Counted from the first letter of the stretch, positions 1 through 6,442 are shown. The stretch: DNA of 16,444 nucleotides from Verrucomicrobiota bacterium (GCA_025354845.1 JANXMD010000554.1:1-16444); one strand, 5' to 3'. The notes: a model not told the origin generated them from the sequence alone. Translations and numbers: made by a program.

Positions 1-1
1 C

Positions 2-88
2 GACGGCAGCGTCGTCATCCGGAACCGGGCCACGCTCCGTGCCCGGGCGATGGGCGGACCGAGCGCGGACACCAAATATTTTTACTAA
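2..88 (+). CDS. C-terminal tail of a secreted/surface protein, possibly chitobiase-like (CHB_HEX_C) domain (partial)
   Basis: A reading frame open from the left edge ends at TAA 86-88 and gives 28 residues, DGSVVIRNRATL then RARAMGGPSADTKYFY. The pattern of a hydrophobic strand, then 'ATLRARA', a glycine/serine turn and a final tyrosine resembles the last strands of the chitobiase/beta-hexosaminidase C-terminal-like domain (PF13290 type, 'atvrArA...g..ps.v...Y'), which is common as a terminal module in large secreted Verrucomicrobia proteins. Only the tail is visible, so the function of the whole protein is unknown. The gene would converge on the minus-strand gene ending at 209. The domain assignment is inference from a short stretch; another beta-sandwich module is possible, and the frame could be chance. 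Confidence 0.45.
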   Translation, partial: DGSVVIRNRATLRARAMGGPSADTKYFY

Positions 89-155
89 ACTAGGAGCGCG
101 TCCCTGCGTTGCAAGCCCCAGCGGGATTCGGTTCTCACGGAGTTCCGAAGCGCCG

Positions 156-204
156 ATCCGATCCGGTTCAATCCGCCTCATTCGGTGCCAATCCGTGAAA
201 TCCG
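156..204. repeat. ATCCG-rich degenerate direct repeats between convergent genes
   Basis: The pentamer ATCCG occurs five times in 49 bases, at 156-160, 161-165, 171-175, 191-195 and 200-204, with a related TTCGG at 181-185. It fills the gap between the plus-strand tail ending at 88 and the minus-strand gene ending at 209. No coding sense is seen here. The motif style is like degenerate intergenic repeats I recall from verrucomicrobial genomes, but that recollection is unchecked. Confidence 0.4.
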
Positions 205-208
205 TGTC

Positions 209-493
209 TCAACTCACTGGCATCAAGGACACCCGTTCGTTCTGATCATTGCGGGTGATGCCTTGGGCCCGCGCGTCGAGGGTCAAGACTCCATCCACCA
301 GGAAGGCGTACCGATGATGGCCATGCTTCAGTTCCACGGTGGTGATCCACACCTTGTCGGGGCCCTGGCGCAGGGGATGGGCCGACGGATTCCAGGCGTT
401 GAAATCGCCCACCACGCTGACCTTCACCGCCTGCGTCGCGGGGCAGATAAAATGAATTGCCCGAAGCGTCTTCAACTGTTTGATGGGAACCAT
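209..493 (-). CDS. Small stand-alone CBM48/isoamylase-N-like (AMPK-beta glycogen-binding type) domain protein
   Basis: The 94-residue protein is almost wholly one early-set beta-sandwich domain: KVSVVGDFNAWNP at residues 24-36, then HGHHRYAFLVDG at 57-68 and a final LDARAQG...NERVSL. This matches the CBM48/AMPK-beta glycogen-binding fold, which binds alpha-glucans. Similar single-domain proteins of about 95 aa occur in Verrucomicrobia. Trp34 aligns with Trp100 of AMPK beta-1, but the positions of Lys126, Trp133 and Asn150 appear not to be kept (HRYAF, DGVLTLD, NERVSL), so glycogen binding is not assured. There is no signal peptide, so it should be cytoplasmic. ATG at 493 is chosen because it removes a low-quality leader; an in-frame TTG at 544 would place the start 16 bases after the upstream gene. 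It probably shares a transcript with the gene ending at 561. Confidence 0.82.
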   Translation of the reverse strand: MVPIKQLKTLRAIHFICPATQAVKVSVVGDFNAWNPSAHPLRQGPDKVWITTVELKHGHHRYAFLVDGVLTLDARAQGITRNDQNERVSLMPVS

Positions 494-560
494 TTCCAGG
501 GGAAAGGGTGGCTGCGGAAAGGACAGGCCGCAAGCGATCGCCAATCGACCGGGCTGTTTT

Positions 561-1628
561 TTAGCCCAACAGGTTTTGAAGGATCGTCAGTGCAGTCCTA
601 CGGATCTCCTCGGACTGTGACTCGAGCACCCGATACCGGGCCAGCCAGTCCGGGCTCGACTGGTTGCGTTCGCGCCACAGCGTCTTGAGCACTCGCTCGG
701 TTCGTTCCACCTGCTGCAGGGCAGAGGTCAGCGATTCGCGCCCTTCGAGGAGATCGCTGATATGGCCGACGAAAAAGCGGCTGATACGTTTGTCTGCAAA
801 TACCGCCGACAGCAACGTAACGACGGTCTGCTCGTAGGCGAACCAGCGTTGCCGGAGCACTTCGCCGAGGAATTCATGGCGAATGGCGAAGAATTCCGAG
901 CGCGGGCGTTCAGTGTACTGCCGGATCTCCTGGGCTTCGGAAGGAAACCAATTGTACAGCAGCGCGAACGTGCCGTAGGTGTCGATGAGCTGCTTGGAAT
1001 TCCCATGGTCCGTGGCGATCTCGCCGATGCACACGTCCTGGTTGAGCTCGAGGATGATCTCGGGCAGGTCATGGAGCCGGGAAAGGACCTCCTGGCCCGT
1101 GGACGAGCCGTAGTTGAAGTCACCAGGGATCAGCCAGCACACATCACCGGGTCCGCCCTTTTCGTAGGCCAGACCCAGGCCCGAATACCACATCTGGCAG
1201 GTGTCGACACACCAGGCATCGAGGATGTCCGAATGGACCGCCACCGTTCCTGTGCGAAAGGCGTGATAGACTGCGTTGCCGACCATCGATGCATGGGTTT
1301 TGCGGTCCACCACGGTGATCGGGCGGGCATATTTGCACGGTTCGGCGTCCAGGCGGGCGACGAGCCGGTACAACTGCTCCAGGTTGGAATAATCCTCCGG
1401 GTTGCGGAAGGGATAGATGACAACCGGATGGATCCTCCCCTGGCGCGCGGGCAAATCAACCGGGCCGGCGACAGGCCGTTTGACGAGGGTACGGACCGTT
1501 GCTTTTTTCATGAGGGAAAGCGGTTGACGATGGCCGCGGGTAAACTGGGACGGGCGGAATGTGCGCTCGCCAGGCCGAATCCAACAACCTTCAAATTGGA
1601 GGGAAGTCCAGGAATCCGAGGAGCCCAT
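561..1628 (-). CDS. Conserved-looking hypothetical protein, unrecognised family
   Basis: This encodes 355 residues, or 316 if translation starts at the ATG at 1511 (MKKATVRTL). The longer start has GAAGG six bases upstream, but its first 39 residues look non-conserved, so I lean to the shorter form. I do not recognise the family. The body is soluble, with no signal peptide or membrane span. Striking segments, from the shorter start, are VVIYPFRNPEDYSNLEQLYRLV (about 30-50), a Cys/Trp-rich stretch DAWCVDTCQMWYSGLG (about 103-118), WLIPGDFNYG (about 129-138), IGEIATDHGN (about 164-173) and a long helical, charged C-terminal region. An alternating hydrophobic N-terminus followed by acidic loops could fit a GT-A-like nucleotide-sugar enzyme, but no clear DxD signature supports this. 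Being followed directly by a CBM48-like gene weakly suggests a link to alpha-glucan or sugar metabolism. Confidence 0.75.
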   Translation of the reverse strand: MGSSDSWTSLQFEGCWIRPGERTFRPSQFTRGHRQPLSLMKKATVRTLVKRPVAGPVDLPARQGRIHPVVIYPFRNPEDYSNLEQLYRLVARLDAEPCKYARPITVVDRKTHASMVGNAVYHAFRTGTVAVHSDILDAWCVDTCQMWYSGLGLAYEKGGPGDVCWLIPGDFNYGSSTGQEVLSRLHDLPEIILELNQDVCIGEIATDHGNSKQLIDTYGTFALLYNWFPSEAQEIRQYTERPRSEFFAIRHEFLGEVLRQRWFAYEQTVVTLLSAVFADKRISRFFVGHISDLLEGRESLTSALQQVERTERVLKTLWRERNQSSPDWLARYRVLESQSEEIRRTALTILQNLLG

Positions 1629-1731
1629 TGCGAACCTTCGCGTTGCGCGAAAGGGTATCCGATACGTCCACCAAGTTGATTCACTGCCTCGGTTGGGCGG
1701 GTTCTATGGATGTCGGCCGGGTCGCGCGGGC

Positions 1732-1763
1732 AAATAAAAAGGGCGGCCCCCGCGAGGGCCGCC
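1732..1763 (-). terminator. Intrinsic terminator of the VPDSG-CTERM gene
   Basis: On the minus strand a perfect 8-bp GC stem (GGCGGCCC at 1756-1763 with its complement at 1742-1749, 6-base loop) is followed by a C and a T-rich run (TTTTTATTT, read from 1740 down to 1732). It lies about 40 bases past the stop codon at 1803. It isolates the CTERM gene from the minus-strand gene starting at 1628 or 1511. On the plus strand the stem is not followed by a T run, so it should act only on the minus strand. Confidence 0.85.
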
Positions 1764-1802
1764 TGAAAATCACAAATCTAGAAGTAAGCCCTTATCCCGA
1801 GC

Positions 1803-2456
1803 TCAGACCGAGCGTCGACGACGGGCGCCGAGGCACGCGAGGCCGAGGGCCAAGAGGGCCGCGGTCGAACCGGAGTCCGGGACCTGATGACCGTTCGGGG
1901 TGCTGTATTCGAGGTCCTGGATCGCGTAGAAGCGACCGTCGAGTTGAACGCGGCCGATCTGCTCGCCACCGGTCGCTTGCACACCCCAAAGGCTAAACGT
2001 GGTATTGAGGTTGTTGTTGAACGTACCCAAGAGGTTGTTGGAAGTACCGAAGATCTTGATCGTGGCGACCGGGTTCACCAAACCAAAGCCGACAGCGGAG
2101 ACGGACCCGCCGTTAAAGTACATATCGAGGATGCCATCCCAGCGATTGTACGGCCCGATCTCGTCAGCAGCATTGACCAAGGTCGACGTGACGCCGCCGT
2201 AGCTACTAGCGATGGTCGAGAAGGTGACGTCGGCCGACAGGGTTGAACCAATTACATTTCCGCTGTTGTAGCCATCGAAACTCTCGTGGGTGTAACCGCC
2301 ACCCAAAGCGGCATTGAATCCGCCATTTACGGTGTCGGAGTCATAGGTAAAAATGCTCATCGACGTGGTAAAGGTCACGAGAGCGGCCGAAGCGGGACTG
2401 CTCAGCGCCGCAGTCGCGACAAATCCGGCGACCAAGCTGAAGATCTGCTTTTTCAT
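1803..2456 (-). CDS. Secreted VPDSG-CTERM sorting-domain protein (exosortase substrate)
   Basis: The protein is 217 residues from the ATG at 2456. Residues 1-24 form a signal peptide ending PASA. The mature part is a low-complexity, Gly/Asn/Ser/Thr-rich beta-type domain with no catalytic motif (for example FNAALGGGYTHESFDGYNSG and LGTFNNNLNTTFSLWG). The tail has the three parts of a PEP-CTERM-like signal: VPDSG at 192-196, a short hydrophobic span and RRRR at 212-215. VPDSG is the variant known from Verrucomicrobia/Lentisphaerae with its own exosortase; the exosortase would cut and anchor or release the protein at the cell surface. No exosortase is in this window. An in-frame TTG at 2465 is an alternative start; neither has a clear Shine-Dalgarno. 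It stands alone between a sigma-54-like promoter (2523-2538) and a terminator (1732-1763). The biological role is unknown; the family usually supplies matrix or surface proteins. Confidence 0.92.
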   Translation of the reverse strand: MKKQIFSLVAGFVATAALSSPASAALVTFTTSMSIFTYDSDTVNGGFNAALGGGYTHESFDGYNSGNVIGSTLSADVTFSTIASSYGGVTSTLVNAADEIGPYNRWDGILDMYFNGGSVSAVGFGLVNPVATIKIFGTSNNLLGTFNNNLNTTFSLWGVQATGGEQIGRVQLDGRFYAIQDLEYSTPNGHQVPDSGSTAALLALGLACLGARRRRSV

Positions 2457-2522
2457 GGGTTTCAAAATAATTGTTCGTTTTTTCTAAACTAACCCACTGC
2501 GAGACCGGCGGTGCTTTAGGGG

Positions 2523-2538
2523 AGCGAACTGCGTGCCA
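2523..2538 (-). promoter_or_regulatory. Sigma-54 (RpoN) -24/-12 type promoter for the VPDSG-CTERM gene
   Basis: Read on the minus strand, 2538-2523 is TGGCACG-CAGT-TCGCT, preceded by C. The RpoN consensus is YTGGCACG-N4-TTGCW. All eight bases of the first block match, the spacing is exact, and the second block differs at one base while keeping the essential GC. A start site about 12 bases further on would lie near 2512, giving a leader of roughly 55 bases before the ATG at 2456. PEP-CTERM systems in other bacteria are linked to the PrsK/PrsR two-component pair, whose regulator is a sigma-54 activator, so the site fits its gene. A 6-bp dyad (CTCGGC 2564-2569 / GCCGAG 2595-2600) lies upstream and is a weak activator-site candidate. 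Confidence 0.68.
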
Positions 2539-2775
2539 GGAAACCATTTAGTTACACATCAATCTCGGCCGCGCAATTTTCTTTCTGTAAATTTGCCGAG
2601 CCTCAATTGGCGAGTGGATTTGAGGGGACGATGCTGAGGTGGTTTTTTTCTGTTTCCCAATCCGCGGAGAGTTCTGTGACGAGAGCGGAGACGAGGCGAA
2701 GGAGGGAGAAGCGAGGTGAGAGCAGGTTGGCGGACGAATTCGGTGGAGTAAACCTGTTGCCGCATTGAAGCCCTT

Positions 2776-2927
2776 TGCGGAGCGATCCGCAGGTCCGGGA
2801 GTGCGGCAGTCTTTTGCCGCTCTCGCTGGAAACGGGATGCGGAAACCCGACGCGGTTGGTCGCGCAGTTAGGTTCGCGAGTCGAGAGCGCGAGAGGAGTC
2901 GCGCACTCCAGGACGCTGTCGCGCTCT
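2776..2927. repeat. Structured intergenic block with several perfect hairpins
   Basis: Four perfect inverted repeats sit in about 150 bases: TGCGGA/TCCGCA (2776-2781 with 2786-2791, 4-base loop), GCGGCA/TGCCGC (2803-2808 with 2815-2820, 6-base loop), and AGAGCGCGA/TCGCGCTCT (2884-2892 with 2919-2927), which encloses GGAGT/ACTCC (2895-2899 with 2905-2909). The nested arrangement of the last two is not expected by chance. No T run follows, so these are not simple terminators. The block resembles a dispersed repeat unit or a structured RNA; I recall similar units in verrucomicrobial genomes but cannot confirm that here. Confidence 0.55.
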
Positions 2928-3058
2928 TCTGGAGATCCGTTCGAGTTCTGCACGGGAAGGTGTGGATGCCGCAGGGGACCTCACTTTTGATACAAGGGAG
3001 TGTCGTTTCCGGTTCGAGGAACGCGCATTCAGCGCTTCGAGTTGAGTGAGGCGAGATT

Positions 3059-3105
3059 CCTGGGGCTCGCACCCCGGGCTAGAATTGTGGAGGGCCTTTG
3101 GCCTT
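3059..3105. repeat. Pair of adjacent hairpins in the intergenic region upstream of the hydrolase
   Basis: CCTGGGG at 3059-3065 pairs with CCCCGGG at 3072-3078 (7 bp including one G-T wobble, 6-base loop). It is followed at once by AGGGCC 3091-3096 pairing with GGCCTT 3100-3105 (6 bp with one wobble, 3-base loop). A G-rich run (3105-3117) follows. No T run supports termination on either strand. Confidence 0.45.
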
Positions 3106-3234
3106 GGGGGGAGGGGGCGAAAGTTACGAATGGAGGGGCTCTTCTGTAGACCCCCGGTGGGCGAAAGGATCCCACGTCGCGGCGCGGCGTTCCATCCGCC
3201 TCCTGGACCAGAATCCATCGATGCCTCCTTCTCA

Positions 3235-3267
3235 GCAGTTGCGTTCATCAGCGCCCATCAGCGGTTT
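3235..3267 (-). repeat. Dispersed 33-base intergenic repeat, copy 1
   Basis: The reverse complement of this stretch matches 7583-7615 at 27 of 33 positions without gaps. Internally the plus strand carries CATCAGCG twice with a 10-base period (3246-3253 and 3256-3263). It lies about 60 bases before the hydrolase ATG. Being in two unrelated gene-free gaps in opposite orientation suggests a mobile or amplified short element. Confidence 0.6.
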
Positions 3268-3328
3268 AGACTGCCGTTTCTCGGTTGAAAGGTTCTATAA
3301 ACGGACAGACTTGGCCGCTGACTCACCC

Positions 3329-4309
3329 ATGCAACCCTTGAAATCTGCGCGCCGCGCGCGCCATAAGACCTTGGCCTTCCTCTCTATCGCGGTGCTGGCG
3401 TTGGTGCTGGCGGCGGTTGGGGCGGGCGCTCCGGAAGTTATTGAGATTTGGCCGGGCAAAGTTCCGGACGAAACGGGTGCCATCGGACCGGAACGAATCC
3501 GCATGTCGCCCCAGCTCGACCGGAAAAAGGTCGAAGTGACCGAGTCGACCCGGTTGATCACCGATGTGACCCGTCCGACGATCACGATTCTTCGGCCGGC
3601 GAAGGATAAGGACACCGGGACCGCGGTCTTGATCTTTCCCGGCGGTGGTTATTGGGATCTCTACTGGCAGTTGGAAGGGGAAGAAGTGGCGGCCTGGCTG
3701 AATTCGGTTGGGGTAACGGGCATTATTCTCAAGTACCGCGTGCCACGCCGCCCAGATGAACCCGAGCGCGAGCCAGCACGACGTCCGCTGCAGGATGCCC
3801 AGCGCGCCCTCAGTCTGGTGCGACATCGGGCCGGTGAGTGGGGGATCAACCCACGGCGAATCGGCGTGATCGGTTTTTCAGCGGGCGGTCACCTGGCCAT
3901 TTCAACGGCGACCCGCTTCGACGAGCGGACCTACCTTCCGATGGATGGAGTGGACCAGGTCAGTTGTCGCCCCGACTTCGCAATCCTGGCTTATCCGGGA
4001 TACTTGAAGGCGCGGGACAAGGATGAGCTTGCGCCGGGCCTCCGCATTCCCGCGGGGACGCCTCCCGTCTTCCTCGCGCATGGCGGGGAGGACCTCATCA
4101 GCGGCCCGGAGCAAAGCGTTTTGATGTATCTCGCGCTCAAACGGTCCGGCATTCCAGCGGAGTTGCACCTCTACGCGGGAACCGCCCACGACTTCGGGGT
4201 TCGCACCGGTGATCGTCCGTTCAACACTTGGACCGAGTCGTGCGCCAGGTGGCTGCGAGCTCAGGAATTCCTCGGCAGGGCGCCGGGTGTCACCCTTCCT
4301 CACCCCTGA
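3329..4309 (+). CDS. Secreted alpha/beta-hydrolase (esterase/lipase, acetyl-xylan-esterase-like)
   Basis: The protein is 326 residues from the ATG at 3329 (MQPLKSARRARHKTLAF). The upstream extension of the frame to 3098 translates repeat-like intergenic DNA and is rejected. Residues about 13-35 form a hydrophobic signal peptide. The fold follows the BD-FAE/COG0657 esterase pattern: oxyanion-hole strand IFPGGGY (102-108), nucleophile elbow GFSAGG with Ser184, acid Asp255 in HGGEDLISG, and His287 in YAGTAHDFG. All three triad members and their order are intact, so it should be an active serine hydrolase of periplasmic or outer location. Related proteins in Verrucomicrobia and Planctomycetes are often annotated as acetyl xylan esterases or 'endo-1,4-beta-xylanase B'; the actual substrate is not shown by the sequence. 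It stands alone, converging on the SPFH gene that ends at 4339. No clear Shine-Dalgarno precedes the start. Confidence 0.9.
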   Translation: MQPLKSARRARHKTLAFLSIAVLALVLAAVGAGAPEVIEIWPGKVPDETGAIGPERIRMSPQLDRKKVEVTESTRLITDVTRPTITILRPAKDKDTGTAVLIFPGGGYWDLYWQLEGEEVAAWLNSVGVTGIILKYRVPRRPDEPEREPARRPLQDAQRALSLVRHRAGEWGINPRRIGVIGFSAGGHLAISTATRFDERTYLPMDGVDQVSCRPDFAILAYPGYLKARDKDELAPGLRIPAGTPPVFLAHGGEDLISGPEQSVLMYLALKRSGIPAELHLYAGTAHDFGVRTGDRPFNTWTESCARWLRAQEFLGRAPGVTLPHP

Positions 4310-4338
4310 CCGCTTTGGCCCAGTGTGAGGTTAAATGT

Positions 4339-5298
4339 TTATCGCGGTTGTTGGGGTGGAGAACTTTGAGTTGGCGCGGCGGAACCGGTGTTTTCTGAGG
4401 TGGAAGTACTCCCGAATCCGGCTGCGAGCCACTGAGCCAGCAGAGGATTTCCCGGGGGCATCAGCGTGATGCGGCCGTTTCCGGCGAGGGCTTTTTGGGT
4501 TTCCAGGATGGCAAACAGAGCGGAGGCCACCTCGGGGTCGCGGGAGACTTCTTCGAGTGCGGCGCCGACAAGCTCGGGACGCATGGCTGAAGCCTTGGCG
4601 AATTCGATCGCGGCGCGGCGCTCGGCGGTGCTGGCGATGATGCTCACCTGATTGGCGCCGTCCTGCTTGATGGCGGAGGTAACCTGGCGGAGACGGTTTA
4701 CCACCTTGCTCTCAATTTGGCGGATCATCGCCACGTCCCGGAAGTGAACTTTCCGAATGTACACCGAACCGAGCCGATAGCCCCACTCGTGCGACTTCGG
4801 CGACACCTCGGCGCGAACCGTGGAGCTCATGCTGTGCCGATTGATGAGCATGGCGTTGAGCGGGAGGTTGCTCAGGCAGCGCACGGTGGAGTTGCTGACG
4901 TTGGCGCTGAGGGACCCGCGGGGATCCGCGTTCTTGAACAGGTAGGCGACTGGGTCGCTGATGAACATCTCGTACCAGATGCCGATGCCCATGGGCGCAC
5001 CCTCCTCGGAGTTCACCGGCTGGCTGCGCAGGTATTCCTGGTCCAGGCGCATGTCGAGGACGTGCCGGTTCCCGAGCCAGTTGACGATGAAGGCGCGCCA
5101 CCCGAGGCGCGGCAGCAGGAAGTGCAGGCCGGGCTCGTCGATGGTGGCGAGAACCTTGCCGAACAGCACGTACACGAAACAGCGTCGTTCTGGAACGATT
5201 GCGTAGATGCCTAGCAGCCGTGTGATTCCAAAGAGGAAAGGCACCAGGATGGAGAAACCGACGAACGAAGCGAAGAATGCGACGAGGAAGGGAATCAT
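4339..5298 (-). CDS. SPFH/band-7 (prohibitin/HflC-like) membrane protein, second of a pair
   Basis: The protein is 319 residues. The N-terminus is strongly hydrophobic (residues about 2-36, possibly a hairpin or one long span). The SPFH core follows: RRCFVYVLFGKVLATIDEPGLHFLLPRLG (38-66), a beta-rich region to about 120, and SVYIRKVHFRD (178-188), the usual 'G..v..v.i.di' end of the band-7 domain. A helical segment with the stomatin-like ERRAAIEFAKAS (226-237) comes next, and the tail is Ser/Pro/Gln-rich (297-319). Its ATG (5298-5296) overlaps the TGA (5297-5295) of the upstream SPFH gene as ATGA, which implies translational coupling and a hetero-oligomer, as for HflK/HflC. SPFH proteins form large membrane-bound cages or scaffolds that organise membrane domains or control FtsH-type proteolysis. 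The longer open frame running upstream to 6060 is a shadow of the neighbour. Confidence 0.86.
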   Translation of the reverse strand: MIPFLVAFFASFVGFSILVPFLFGITRLLGIYAIVPERRCFVYVLFGKVLATIDEPGLHFLLPRLGWRAFIVNWLGNRHVLDMRLDQEYLRSQPVNSEEGAPMGIGIWYEMFISDPVAYLFKNADPRGSLSANVSNSTVRCLSNLPLNAMLINRHSMSSTVRAEVSPKSHEWGYRLGSVYIRKVHFRDVAMIRQIESKVVNRLRQVTSAIKQDGANQVSIIASTAERRAAIEFAKASAMRPELVGAALEEVSRDPEVASALFAILETQKALAGNGRITLMPPGNPLLAQWLAAGFGSTSTSENTGSAAPTQSSPPQQPR

Positions 5299-6305
5299 GG
5301 CCGGGCCTCCAGGAGAATGCGTTGGGCGCGCTCGTACAGGGACAGGCGCACGTTGCGGACGTAAGTGGCTAGGACTCCCGGGCCGCTGCGCTTGAGTTCG
5401 GCGAGCTGCGCGGCCTGGCGGATGAGGGGTTCGACTTCGGCCTGCGCCCGGAGAGTTTCGATTTCCACGGCGCGGCGAGACTGGACGATCTTTTGATCGG
5501 CGGCGGCCTGCGCCAGGCTGATGTCTGAGGAAACCTGGTTGTAGGCGGTGTTGATCGCGGCCAGGGCCGAGTCGACCTCTGGTGGTGGATCGATGCCGGT
5601 GATCAACGACGCATCGAGCGTCATCCCATAGCGAGCCGCGGAGGAACGGCATTCCTTGTCCATGTGCTCGTTGAGATCGCGCATGTTTTTGCGGATGTCG
5701 TTGATCGAGATGCCGGTGACGATCGTGGCATCCGGACCTCCTGGGACGATGCCCGGGGGAACCGTCGCAGAGACGGCCGGGGCGGCGGGCGCCTCGAAGT
5801 TGGAGATGCGTTCGCGCAACACGGCGACGAAGTAACCCATCACGTGGGCGATCGGCTGTTTCACACCGAACACGTAGGCGTACAGGTTGCGCTCCGAGAC
5901 CCGGTAGCGGATCTGACCGGTGAGGCCGGTGTTCAGCTGGTCCTTGGTCACCGCTTCCAGGATGGTTCCGCTCTGATTGGCCGACCGGTCCTCGGGGTCC
6001 CAGGCCATGTTCACGGTTTCGGTGGCAATGGACACCTTGTACACGCGTTCCCAGGGCCATTTGAAATAGGGACCGCCCGGGGGGATCACGCGCACCTGCG
6101 GGTAGGCGTAACGGGTTTTCTCATCCTCATTGAGAGATTCGGAAATCGGATCCTGGAGGGTGGTGAGTTCCGCTACCCGCTGCGCGCGGCCGAAGGAGGT
6201 TTTCACCGCGCGCTCATTCTGGTTCACCGTGTAGAGGCCCGCGACCAGGTAGCGGGCAAGAAACCAGGCAATAAAGCCGGCGATGCATCCAAGGAGGAGT
6301 GGCAT
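5295..6305 (-). CDS. SPFH/band-7 (HflK/stomatin-like) membrane protein, first of a pair
   Basis: The protein is 336 residues. One N-terminal membrane span (about 3-24) is followed by VNQNERAVKTSFGRAQRV (27-44), the classic start of an SPFH domain, then VIPPGGPYFKWPWERVYKVS (73-92), the 'pG.hf..P...v..v' motif, and a conserved-looking QIRYRVSE (131-138). The C-terminal half is a long Ala/Glu/Gln-rich helix (about 243-335) as in HflK and flotillins, suited to coiled-coil cage assembly. An Ala/Pro/Gly-rich insert (about 171-190, PAAPAVSATVPPG) breaks the usual helix within the domain and is unusual. The start at 6305 has no clear Shine-Dalgarno. The gene overlaps the next SPFH gene by 4 bases, and lies 137 bases after the polytopic membrane protein gene ending at 6443. 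Confidence 0.88.
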   Translation of the reverse strand: MPLLLGCIAGFIAWFLARYLVAGLYTVNQNERAVKTSFGRAQRVAELTTLQDPISESLNEDEKTRYAYPQVRVIPPGGPYFKWPWERVYKVSIATETVNMAWDPEDRSANQSGTILEAVTKDQLNTGLTGQIRYRVSERNLYAYVFGVKQPIAHVMGYFVAVLRERISNFEAPAAPAVSATVPPGIVPGGPDATIVTGISINDIRKNMRDLNEHMDKECRSSAARYGMTLDASLITGIDPPPEVDSALAAINTAYNQVSSDISLAQAAADQKIVQSRRAVEIETLRAQAEVEPLIRQAAQLAELKRSGPGVLATYVRNVRLSLYERAQRILLEARP

Positions 6306-6442
6306 AGGGGGAATGGGTTACGTCTGACCTGATTTCTTTCCTACGCCGATGTGACGGTCCTGCAAAGGGGAATTCAGGTGACAGGATTCCACGCGGGGCC
6401 GGAGTGACTTGATGTCCGGGGATCGCAGGGAGTGTTCGCGGT

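Larger units (their letters stand above)
2539..3328. other. Long intergenic region without a convincing gene
   Basis: About 790 bases lie between the CTERM promoter and the hydrolase start. Open frames on both strands here give Arg/Ser/Pro-rich translations without any recognisable domain, hydrophobic core or signal peptide, as expected from random GC-rich DNA. The stretch 2539-2760 is the more AT-containing upstream side of the sigma-54-like promoter. From 2776 onward it is packed with short hairpins and repeat-like blocks (listed separately). No tRNA-like cloverleaf or other known RNA was recognised; the structured part could be a small RNA or a dispersed repeat. Confidence 0.6.

Noticed and set aside
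551..567. Hairpin GGGCT/AGCCC with a 7-base loop overlapping the stop codon of the unrecognised gene
   Set aside because: The stem is only 5 bp and no T run follows on the minus strand, so it is not supported as a terminator; it may still slightly affect the junction with the CBM48-like gene.
762..1679. Open frame of 305 codons on the plus strand opposite the unrecognised minus-strand protein
   Set aside because: Both frames are long and the minus-strand protein has no known family, so this was weighed. The minus frame has better-looking hydrophobic and aromatic patterning (for example WLIPGDFNYG) and sits in register with the CBM48-like gene; the plus frame looks like a typical antisense shadow.
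2564..2600. CTCGGC/GCCGAG dyad upstream of the sigma-54-like promoter as an activator binding site
   Set aside because: A single 6-bp inverted repeat spaced by 25 bases can occur by chance; kept only as a remark, not as a feature.
2548..3072. Open frames on both strands in the gap between the CTERM promoter and the hydrolase
   Set aside because: Translations are compositionally biased without domains, and the DNA is full of hairpins; no start signal or homologous motif supports a gene.
3244..3267. CRISPR-like short direct repeats (CATCAGCG twice, period 10)
   Set aside because: Only two 8-base copies with a 2-base spacer; no array, no spacers of normal size and no cas genes in the window.
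5299..6060. Upstream extension of the second SPFH gene to give a 573-residue protein
   Set aside because: The extra part translates the other SPFH gene out of frame into Arg/Pro/His-rich sequence; the ATG at 5298 begins a proper membrane segment.
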